Of a stretch of 64,000 nt of DNA, positions 32,922 through 39,946 are shown piece by piece. Position numbers and translations under genes: made by a program. Source of the stretch: Candidatus Avoscillospira avicola. GTDB taxonomy: Bacteria > Bacillota > Clostridia > Oscillospirales > Oscillospiraceae. The stretch spans positions 1-64,000 of the forward strand of contig DVHE01000058.1 of the NCBI GenBank assembly GCA_018712245.1, in the 5' to 3' direction. The notes below the pieces were generated by a model. It had not been told where the DNA came from. It was given only the letters and a program-made list of their open reading frames with translations, and made no database searches. How positions within the stretch are numbered: position 1 is the stretch's first letter; every line of letters starts with the position of its first letter.

Positions 32922-34250
32922 TCAGAGGACGATGGGGCCCATGGCGGGGATGGAACGCCCGGCGGCGTCGGTGATGTTGCAGTAGGGGTCGGGGCCGTAG
33001 CCGTAGTAGAGCGCCAGGCCGTGCAGGGCGGCCTCCGGCACAGCCAGGTGGAGTACGGCGGTGTCCCCCTCCAGGGTGACCTTGAAGACCAGCTGCGGGA
33101 GATTGCCCGGCGTCGCGTCCAGCACTGAGAAGCCATGGGGCCTGCCCTCCGCAGTCAGGCGTCCGTGCAGGTTCCGATAGCGGATTTTCAGGCGGGCAAG
33201 GCCGGTCAGAGCGTCGGTCTCCAGCCAGTATGCCTCCAGCTGCGGCGGCGGCAGGCAGCCGCGCCGGTCCGTGCCGAAGACTAGGCAGTACATGGCCTCC
33301 GCTGCTTCGCGGCCCAGAGCGGCCTGGCTGGGGCTGTCCAGATGGATGGCGTCGTCCAGCTCTTTGGTAATGGCGCTGACGGTTAAAAGACGCTCGATTT
33401 CCTCGTCCATGCGCCGCTGCCGCTCCTGGATGATGTCCCACCAGCGGCGGTAGTCGGCGTTGGGACGGGAGACGGTGCGCCCGATCTGCACCTGGACGAT
33501 GGGGAGGTGCTCGCCCATGTCCCGCCGGCAGGCGGCTACAAACTGCTTCATGTTCTCTGTGTAGGCTTCGCAGAGCTGGTCTTCTGCGTCGGAGCAGCCC
33601 TGATACCAAAACATTCCCCGTACGTGGCTGCCGTTTTCCTCCACGCGCCGGACCATGGCGGCATACAGGCTGCGGTCCGGCCCCTGGGGCAGGGCATCGG
33701 GATCCCAGTGATAGGCCAGATTGGTGGCGCCGTGGGCGCAGCAGATCAGCCCCTGGGGCACGCCGGTGTATGCCTGCATAGTGAGGCCGAAGGAAAGACC
33801 GGGCCCGACGCTGATCGCCACGGGTTTGTGGCAGCCGCCCAGCAGGCCGTGGATTTTAAAATGCGCGTCGCCCAGGTCGTGCAGCGCTTCTTTGGCGGGA
33901 GCCCACTCGTTGGACAGATAGAGGGCTCGGACGTCCTCCCGAGGCGTAAAATGATAATCCTCCGCCGTCATATGGCCCAGGCCCTCCATGTTGGACTGCC
34001 CGGCCAAAATCCAGACGTCGCCCACATAGACCGATTCAAAGACCGAATCGCCCAGCGTGACGGTGTAAGGCCCGCCGGTTGGAATTCCCCGGAGCCGGTA
34101 GGCGCCTTCAGCCGCCGGCTCGATGGAAGCGTTGCCCTCCGCAGCGCCGCGATACACGGCGAACGGCGGCAGGGCAGCTGCCTGAATCGTGATGTCGCAG
34201 ACGTTTTCGGGGCCCCGCTGCATGACCATACCAGACTTGATTCCGATCAT
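32922..34250 (-). CDS. Sialate O-acetylesterase-type SGNH esterase (SASA domain)
   Basis: 442 residues, no signal peptide. N-terminal beta-sandwich (about 1-85), then SASA catalytic domain: ILAGQSNMEG with the nucleophile Ser, GMFWYQGCSDA, and DDAIHLDS holding the Asp-His pair, then a C-terminal beta domain. Such enzymes deacetylate sialic acids or other acetylated sugars. It diverges from a LacI gene and the mannoside import/GH38 operon, so removal of O-acetyl groups from imported mannosides is a sound guess. ATG at 34250 after AGGAGG; the long upstream in-frame extension is not supported. Confidence 0.87.
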   Translation of the reverse strand: MIGIKSGMVMQRGPENVCDITIQAAALPPFAVYRGAAEGNASIEPAAEGAYRLRGIPTGGPYTVTLGDSVFESVYVGDVWILAGQSNMEGLGHMTAEDYHFTPREDVRALYLSNEWAPAKEALHDLGDAHFKIHGLLGGCHKPVAISVGPGLSFGLTMQAYTGVPQGLICCAHGATNLAYHWDPDALPQGPDRSLYAAMVRRVEENGSHVRGMFWYQGCSDAEDQLCEAYTENMKQFVAACRRDMGEHLPIVQVQIGRTVSRPNADYRRWWDIIQERQRRMDEEIERLLTVSAITKELDDAIHLDSPSQAALGREAAEAMYCLVFGTDRRGCLPPPQLEAYWLETDALTGLARLKIRYRNLHGRLTAEGRPHGFSVLDATPGNLPQLVFKVTLEGDTAVLHLAVPEAALHGLALYYGYGPDPYCNITDAAGRSIPAMGPIVL

Positions 34251-34297
34251 TGCTTTTCCTCCTAAAATGATTTTTGTTGATTTCGATGGAAACAAGA

Positions 34298-34330
34298 AAC
34301 ATATTTTGTGCATTAAGCACAAAATATGTT
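34298..34330. promoter_or_regulatory. Perfect 14-bp inverted repeat between esterase and lacI genes
   Basis: AACATATTTTGTGC (34298-34311), centre ATTAA, and its exact complement (34317-34330). It ends 5 bp before the -35 of the lacI promoter and lies in the esterase upstream region. It lacks the central CG of LacI operators, so another regulator may use it. Confidence 0.65.
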
Positions 34331-34335
34331 ATATC

Positions 34336-34364
34336 TTGACAAAGAAAGTAGTTAAAAATATAAT
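34336..34364 (+). promoter_or_regulatory. Consensus promoter of the lacI gene
   Basis: Perfect -35 TTGACA (34336-34341), 17-bp spacer, perfect -10 TATAAT (34359-34364). Predicted leader of about 130 nt. Confidence 0.85.
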
Positions 34365-34503
34365 GGTCTATAAGATTGCGTGGGAAACTGGAAAGCGCCT
34401 GGGTGCTGTCGTCGGCCTGCCGGCGCGAATTGAGAAAACCATAGAGGGGAGGGAAGCGCGCGTATCTCAACTGAAAGAGTCTTAGCATACAGAACTATCA
34501 ATA

Positions 34504-35553
34504 ATGAAAGTGGTGCGTTTAGTGGCTGTTATCAAGGACGTTGCGGGACGAGCCGGTCTATCCGTATCGGTGGTATCCAAATACTTAAAAGCTCCCAGCA
34601 GTGTGCGAAGCGATACCAGAGAGAAAATTGAACGGGCAATTAAAGAACTGAACTATGTGCCAAGCACACAGGCGCGTGCGCTGCGCACTGGGAAGACGGG
34701 GCTGATTTCCATCATCAGCCCCAATATAACAAACCCGTTTTTTGCGGAACTCTTCAGCGCGATTCAAAGCAAGGCCCTCCAACTGGGCTATACCGCTATT
34801 TTGCAGACGATCCCCACAGTGCAGAAAACGGATAATTCCGTTGTATCCCACCCCTTTGCGGTGTCATCCAGCAGCAGGGTGGACGGCATGATCATCTGTT
34901 TCCCGGATGAAGAGGAAATCGTATCCTTCCTGCGGCAGCAGTGGAAATGCCTGCCGATGGTGCTGCTGTCGTGGAATGCCGCCAAGGAGGCCGACGCGAA
35001 CATCATTGTGGACGTGGCCAAGGGGACGTATGAAACGACCAGATACCTGCTGGGGCAGGGGCATCGGAGCATCGGCTATGTGGGCGCGCCGGAGAACAGT
35101 GCCACATCGCAGGAAAAGCAGAAGGGCTATATCCGCGCCTTGCTGGAAGGCGGCATGGCTGTGCGGCCGGAGATGATTTTCCATGGCCCCTACTGCCCGG
35201 AGACGGGCTACCAGGCGGCGGAGACATTCTGGCGCGGGGCAGAGCGCCCGACGGCGATCATTACAGAGGCGGATATCTTTGCGGTGGGGTGCATCAAATA
35301 CTGCCATAAAAAGAACATCGATGTGCCGGGCGAGATGGCCGTGGTGGGATTTGACGATATTCCCATGGCGGCTCTGTATCATCCCTCCATCACCACGGTG
35401 CGGCTGCCCATTGGAAAGTTGGGCGACTGTGCCGTGGAAACGCTGCGGCGGATGCTGGATGCAAAGGATCAGGCGCGGCAGCCGGCGGTTCATTTTGACA
35501 CCGAGCTGATCGAGCGGAAGTCCACCAATCCGGCGTATGTGGAAGAAATCTGA
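34504..35553 (+). CDS. LacI-family transcriptional regulator
   Basis: 349 residues: helix-turn-helix (VIKDVAGRAGLSVSVVSKYLKAPSSVRSDTREKI), hinge LNYVPSTQARALRTGKTG, then a periplasmic-binding-protein-like sensor domain ending in FDDIPMAALYHPSITTVRLPI. Base composition is a little less GC-rich than its neighbours at the start. Start uncertain: the ATG at 34504 has no good ribosome site, and a GTG at 34522 preceded by AAAGTGGTG is an alternative. Likely represses the downstream mannoside operon through the palindromes at 35.68 and 35.81 kb. Confidence 0.9.
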   Translation: MKVVRLVAVIKDVAGRAGLSVSVVSKYLKAPSSVRSDTREKIERAIKELNYVPSTQARALRTGKTGLISIISPNITNPFFAELFSAIQSKALQLGYTAILQTIPTVQKTDNSVVSHPFAVSSSSRVDGMIICFPDEEEIVSFLRQQWKCLPMVLLSWNAAKEADANIIVDVAKGTYETTRYLLGQGHRSIGYVGAPENSATSQEKQKGYIRALLEGGMAVRPEMIFHGPYCPETGYQAAETFWRGAERPTAIITEADIFAVGCIKYCHKKNIDVPGEMAVVGFDDIPMAALYHPSITTVRLPIGKLGDCAVETLRRMLDAKDQARQPAVHFDTELIERKSTNPAYVEEI

Positions 35554-35679
35554 AACGTCCTCTATCATAGCGGCGCGGCATGGGATGGGGCAATCAAAAG
35601 CCGGACCCAGCAATAGGACCGTGCCGCAGCGGTACTTTTGAGGAAGCGCTGCCAAGCAGGGCGATGTTCGCTTGGATTA

Positions 35680-35691
35680 TGGATCGATACA
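35680..35691. promoter_or_regulatory. Upstream auxiliary LacI-type operator
   Basis: TGGATCGATACA, one mismatch from the perfect palindrome TGTATCGATACA at 35806-35817. The centres are 126 bp apart, about 12 helical turns, suited to looping. Confidence 0.6.
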
Positions 35692-35797
35692 CAGTATAGA
35701 CCACGGCGCGCTGCCCTGTCAATATATGCCGCAGGCACATTTTGCAGGATTAAGCAACTTGGACAAAAAAGAAAAAAAGTTTTGTGAATGTTGTGCG

Positions 35798-35826
35798 TTG
35801 ATTTATGTATCGATACACATTAAAAT
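35798..35826 (+). promoter_or_regulatory. Promoter of the mannoside operon with operator inside the spacer
   Basis: -35 TTGATT (35798-35803), 17-bp spacer, -10 TAAAAT (35821-35826). The perfect palindrome TGTATCGATACA (35806-35817) with the central CG of LacI-family operators fills the spacer, so repressor and polymerase cannot bind together. Confidence 0.8.
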
Positions 35827-35832
35827 GAAATC

Positions 35833-36180
35833 AGAATTTTGAATAAAGAACGATATTCGCTGGGGAGAATGTTTGTGCGGATGGCACAGTCCGGCAGCTT
35901 GCCCGGCAGCCTTCAAAATTTTGCTTTCTTTTTTCGGCGCCTATGCTGGGCAGCTGCGGATGGGGGGGATGGCACACGACAGCGGAGAATGCGCATGCCG
36001 CGCCGCAAAGAGAGGCCTTTCAGAACGAAAAATCGCCCCGGTGCGGGGCGCCGGACCGTATGGACAGGACGCCGAGTCCTGGAACGGCGGCAATGAACCA
36101 GCCTGCAGCGTGCAGCGGGGATATGAAAAAGACGGCGGGATTGCTTCCGCCGAATTCAGCGAGAGGAAAGGAGATCTATC
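35833..36180 (+). other. Long untranslated leader of the mannoside operon
   Basis: About 350 nt from the predicted start to the binding-protein gene. Short reading frames occur (for example 35873-36184) but none has a convincing ribosome site or protein-like composition. A small CGCCCC/GGGGCG hairpin is visible near 36.04 kb. No known riboswitch is recognised. The interval 35554-35679 holds nothing supported. Confidence 0.4.
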
Positions 36181-37884
36181 ATGAACACATGGAAACTACG
36201 TATTTTGGCTTTGGTTCTGGCGATGACCTGCCTGCTTGGGCTTTCTGCCTGCGCCGCGTCGGACGAGGGGACCACGGCTTCGCCGGACGGGCAGACCAGC
36301 TCCGACGATGCCTCCGCGACGCAGTCCGGAACGGACGCTGAGGAGGCGCCCGATCCTTTTGGAAAGTATGAGGAGCCCATCACCATCAACGTCGTGCGCA
36401 TTTTGGACTCCACGACCAAGTTCGACGAAAACTATCCCGAGACAAAATCTCTGGAAGACAACATTTGGTCCCATGCTTATGAGGACATGCTGGGCATCAA
36501 GCTCAACTATCTCTGGACGCCTTCGGGGACGGAGTATCCCACCAAGTGGAACATGGCCATGATATCCGGCGATCTGCCCGATATGGGCGTCGTGGATGCG
36601 GCGACCTACCTGAAGCTGGTGGAGGGCGGCCTGGTGGAGGATATGACGGATTACTTCGACCAGTATGCTTCGGATTATTACAAGGCCCAGGTGGAGGCGG
36701 AAAACGGCATTTCTGTCGACTATATGACCTTTGACGGCCGGATGCTGGGTCTGCCCATCACCGGCGCCACCCCCGACAGCGCCAACTTCCTCTTTGTCCG
36801 CCAGGACTGGCTGGACGCGGTGGGCATGGAAGCGCCGACGACCATCGACGAACTGATGGAAGTGGCCCAGGCCTTTAAGGACGCGCAGCTGGGAGGCCCT
36901 GACACCTATGGCATCTGCATGGGACCCTATGAGTTCTCCGGCGACTGCGACTGGGAGGGCTTCCTGAACGGCTACGGCGCCTATTACAACCTCTGGCTCG
37001 AGGGCGAGGACGGGAAGCTTGCCTATTCCAACACCCTGCCGGAAATGCGTGAGGCAATTCTGGGTATGAAGGAACTCTATGACAGAGGACTCATCAGCCA
37101 GGAATTCGCGATCAACGGAAGCATCACGGAGGATCTGGTGGCCGGCAAAGTCGGCATTTGCTACGGCACATACTGGGCGCCGATCATGTCCATCCAGAAC
37201 CAGATGAACAGCGACCCCGATTCCAAGTGGATCGCGCTGGAGCTGCCCACGGTGGACGGCTCACCCGCCAAGACCCAGGCTTGGGGCAGCGGCGCGCCCA
37301 GCAGCTTCTTCTTTGTACGCAAGGGCTATGAGCACCCCGAGGCTGCTGTGAAGCTCATCAACCTCGGCTTCAAGCTGGATGTGGAAGATCCCATGACCTA
37401 CAATTTCCATGAGGAGAGCCAGATCCAGGTCCACGCCTATCGCATTGCCGCCCCCTGGGAGCCCTGGCGCAATGTCAACAACAACATTCTGGTGTGGGAT
37501 GCGCTGGAGAGCGGCGACACCTCCGCCCTCGCGGCCAACAACATGGACATGTATAATAACATCATCAAATATCGCGAAGGCACGCTGGAGCGGGAAAAGC
37601 AGGGCTATATGCTGGTCAATGAGACGGAAGGCTCGACCTATGCCATCATCAATAAAATGAAAAATGAGGACCGGATCGTGCTGGACCAGTACCGCACGCT
37701 GCCGACCCCGCAATTCTCCGAGCAGCTGACAGTGCTGATGAACGACCTCTACCAGGTCATGGTCCAGGTCATCACGGGCGACGATATTTCCGAATTTGAC
37801 AAAGCGGTGGAGAAATGGTACGCGGACGGCGGCGAGGCGCTGACCCAGGAGGTCAACGAGTGGTATGCCGCTTCCAAGAGCTGA
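36181..37884 (+). CDS. Extracellular sugar-binding lipoprotein (CUT1, LplA/YtcQ-like)
   Basis: 567 residues. Lipobox LSAC with Cys24, Ser/Thr/Asp-rich linker to about 58, then a large cluster-type solute-binding protein. Features such as MISGDLPDMGVVD, LVEDMTDYFDQY, FVRQDWLDAVGM-APTTIDELMEVAQAF and KWYADGGEALTQEVNEWYA are common to long LplA/YtcQ proteins that bind oligosaccharides. Followed by two LplB/LplC permeases and a mannosidase, so a mannose-containing oligosaccharide or N-glycan fragment is the likely cargo. AAAGGAGA precedes the ATG. Confidence 0.92.
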   Translation: MNTWKLRILALVLAMTCLLGLSACAASDEGTTASPDGQTSSDDASATQSGTDAEEAPDPFGKYEEPITINVVRILDSTTKFDENYPETKSLEDNIWSHAYEDMLGIKLNYLWTPSGTEYPTKWNMAMISGDLPDMGVVDAATYLKLVEGGLVEDMTDYFDQYASDYYKAQVEAENGISVDYMTFDGRMLGLPITGATPDSANFLFVRQDWLDAVGMEAPTTIDELMEVAQAFKDAQLGGPDTYGICMGPYEFSGDCDWEGFLNGYGAYYNLWLEGEDGKLAYSNTLPEMREAILGMKELYDRGLISQEFAINGSITEDLVAGKVGICYGTYWAPIMSIQNQMNSDPDSKWIALELPTVDGSPAKTQAWGSGAPSSFFFVRKGYEHPEAAVKLINLGFKLDVEDPMTYNFHEESQIQVHAYRIAAPWEPWRNVNNNILVWDALESGDTSALAANNMDMYNNIIKYREGTLEREKQGYMLVNETEGSTYAIINKMKNEDRIVLDQYRTLPTPQFSEQLTVLMNDLYQVMVQVITGDDISEFDKAVEKWYADGGEALTQEVNEWYAASKS

Positions 37885-37930
37885 GAACTGCTGCGGCCCG
37901 TTCTGAACCGCTGCGACTTGCTAGGCACAT

Positions 37931-37962
37931 CCGGCGTCCCTTCTTCCGGGAAGGGACGCCGG
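37931..37962 (+). other. Intercistronic hairpin after the sugar-binding protein gene
   Basis: Perfect 13-bp stem CCGGCGTCCCTTC and complement (37931-37943, 37950-37962), loop of 6, no T-run. It resembles the hairpin placed after pstS and after the capsid gene. Confidence 0.7.
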
Positions 37963-37990
37963 GAGATCTCTGAAATTGCGAGGAAATACT

Positions 37991-38887
37991 ATGCTGAACA
38001 AAGGGAAATATGTTCGCTCGATGCATCTGATGATGCTGCTTCCGGTGATTTTCATTTTCATTTACAACTATCTTCCCATGCTTGGCGCTGTTATCGCATT
38101 CGAGCGTTTCAATCCTGCGTTGGGCTTCTTCAAATCTGAATTTGTAGGCTTTCAGAATTTCGCCACGCTGTTCCGTGACGAAACGTTCCTCCGGGTACTT
38201 TATAACACAATCTCCATATCGCTGGGGAAAATCATCTTCGGACTTGCGGTGCCGCTGGTGGTGTCGCTCCTTTTGAACGAAATACGCCTGCGCTTCGTCA
38301 AAAGAACCGTCCAGACGCTGATCTATCTGCCGTATTTTCTCTCCTGGGTCGTCATGGCGTCCATCACCATTCAGATCCTCTCGCCAAACCATGGCTTGGT
38401 GAACGAGTTCCTGGGGCTGTTTAGTGTGGAGCCGATTTTTTTCCTGGGCGATGAGAACCTGTTCCCGGGCGTTATCGTTGCGACGGATGTCTGGAAACAG
38501 TTTGGCTGGAATACGATCATTTTCCTCTCCGCCTTCGCCGGGATTGACCCGGGCCTTTATGAAGCCGCCGCCGTGGACGGAGCCGGGCGCTGGCAGCAGC
38601 TGCTGCATGTCACCCTGCCGGGAATTTTCTCCACGATTATCCTGGTGCTGACGCTGAACATGGCCAATATTCTGAACGCGGGCTTCGACCAGGTGCAAAA
38701 CCTGATCAGTCCCATGACCTTGGATACCGGCGACATCCTGGATACCTTTGTCTATCGCTACGGTATGCAGAACGCGCAGTTTGGGCTTGCCACAGCGGCG
38801 GGACTCTTTAAGTCCACGGTGTCTTGCCTGCTGCTCATGCTGTCGTATAAGTTGGCGGACAAGCTGACAGGCTTTAAAGTCATCTGA
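37991..38887 (+). CDS. CUT1 sugar ABC transporter permease (LplB-like)
   Basis: 298 residues, six predicted helices. The EAA loop reads YEAAAVDGAGRWQQLLHVTLPGI, the contact site for the ATPase. The N-terminus is short and basic (MLNKGKYVRSMH). ATG at 37991 has GAGGAA 6 bases upstream; a TTG five codons earlier overlaps the ribosome site. Pairs with the permease gene downstream. No ATPase gene is present in this operon. Confidence 0.94.
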   Translation: MLNKGKYVRSMHLMMLLPVIFIFIYNYLPMLGAVIAFERFNPALGFFKSEFVGFQNFATLFRDETFLRVLYNTISISLGKIIFGLAVPLVVSLLLNEIRLRFVKRTVQTLIYLPYFLSWVVMASITIQILSPNHGLVNEFLGLFSVEPIFFLGDENLFPGVIVATDVWKQFGWNTIIFLSAFAGIDPGLYEAAAVDGAGRWQQLLHVTLPGIFSTIILVLTLNMANILNAGFDQVQNLISPMTLDTGDILDTFVYRYGMQNAQFGLATAAGLFKSTVSCLLLMLSYKLADKLTGFKVI

Positions 38888-38912
38888 TGCCTGCCGGGCG
38901 CACAGCCGAAGG

Positions 38913-38941
38913 GACAGGACGGGCGCTTCGCCCGGCCTGTC
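38913..38941 (+). other. Hairpin between the two permease genes
   Basis: GACAGG/CCTGTC outer stem around a CGGGCG/CGCCCG inner stem in the 130-bp gap; no T-run, no gene seen in the gap. Confidence 0.5.
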
Positions 38942-39017
38942 GGCGGCTTCCATGCTGGTCTGCCGCCCTTGGAGAGGGGCGTAAATCACTACTACGCGGT
39001 TGGTGAGGATTGATCCC

Positions 39018-39902
39018 ATGCAGAAAAAATATAACCAGTCACGCGCGGGCGTGATATTCGACGTCTTCAACTACATCTTTTTGATTCTTTTGGCGGTTGT
39101 TTGCGTGCTGCCGATGGTGCATCTGTTCGCCATTTCGCTCAGCTCCAAAACGGCTATCACCGCCGGCGCGGTGGGCATCTTCCCGGTGGATGCCAGCCTG
39201 GAGGCCTATGCGAACCTTCTGAAGGAGAGCGAATTCTTCCGGGCAGGGCTGATTTCCGTCGAGCGGACGGTTTTGGGCGTTGCCATCAATATGCTGCTGA
39301 CCATTCTGGCGGCTTATCCGCTGTCGAAATCCACGGCCACCTTTCGGGCGCGCCAGAAATATGTGTGGTTTTTCCTGATTTCGATGCTGTTTACCGGCGG
39401 CATGATCCCGACGTATCTGATCGTCCGATATACCGGACTGATCGACACCATTTGGTCGCTGATTTTGCCGACGGCTGTGCCGGTCTTCTCGGTGATCCTG
39501 CTGCAAAACTATTTCAAGGGCCTCCCCGGGGAGTTGAGCGAATCGGCGCAGATCGACGGCGCGAGCCACTGGCGCATTCTCTTCCAGCTGTATCTGCCGC
39601 TTTCCAAGCCGGTTTTGGCCGTCCTGGTTTTGTTCTCGGCGTTCAACCATTGGAACTCCTGGGTGGATGGTATGCTGTATATCAACGACACAACCAAATA
39701 CCCATTGCAGACCTACCTCCAGACCATTGTGGTGGATGTGGATCCCACGCGCATCAACAGCCTGCGAGACATCGGGGAACTCTGCCAGGAGAACAGCAAC
39801 GCGGCCCAGGTATTCCTTTCGATCATCCCTATTTTGCTGATTTATCCCTTCCTGCAAAAGCACTTTGCCAACGGCATCGTGCTGGGCGCGGTAAAGGGCT
39901 AG
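39018..39902 (+). CDS. CUT1 sugar ABC transporter permease (LplC-like)
   Basis: 294 residues, six predicted helices, EAA loop LSESAQIDGASHWRILFQLYLPLSKP. Typical LplC/YtcP features: ALSKSTATFRARQ-like basic loop, FTGGMIPTYLIV and the end ANGIVLGAVKG. ATG at 39018 follows GGTGAGG. With the LplB-like partner and the lipoprotein it makes an importer that must borrow an ATPase, most likely the MsmX-type protein encoded at 10.2 kb. Confidence 0.94.
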   Translation: MQKKYNQSRAGVIFDVFNYIFLILLAVVCVLPMVHLFAISLSSKTAITAGAVGIFPVDASLEAYANLLKESEFFRAGLISVERTVLGVAINMLLTILAAYPLSKSTATFRARQKYVWFFLISMLFTGGMIPTYLIVRYTGLIDTIWSLILPTAVPVFSVILLQNYFKGLPGELSESAQIDGASHWRILFQLYLPLSKPVLAVLVLFSAFNHWNSWVDGMLYINDTTKYPLQTYLQTIVVDVDPTRINSLRDIGELCQENSNAAQVFLSIIPILLIYPFLQKHFANGIVLGAVKG

Positions 39903-39946
39903 GCGGTGCGGAATTTACGCCATCGCCCATGAACAGGAGGATTCCC

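Noticed and set aside
34189-34485. Small gene across the esterase/lacI intergenic region
   Set aside because: It would begin inside the esterase gene and run over the palindrome and the consensus promoter; no ribosome site.
35873-36184. Small gene in the leader of the mannoside operon
   Set aside because: It starts at a TTG without a ribosome site, has repeat-poor random composition and would overlap the lipoprotein start.
39101-39946. N-terminal extension of the GH38 gene across the permease gene
   Set aside because: The frame is open by composition only. The conserved GH38 start MFEKFLVHVVPHTHWD and an AGGAGG site fix the start at 39947.
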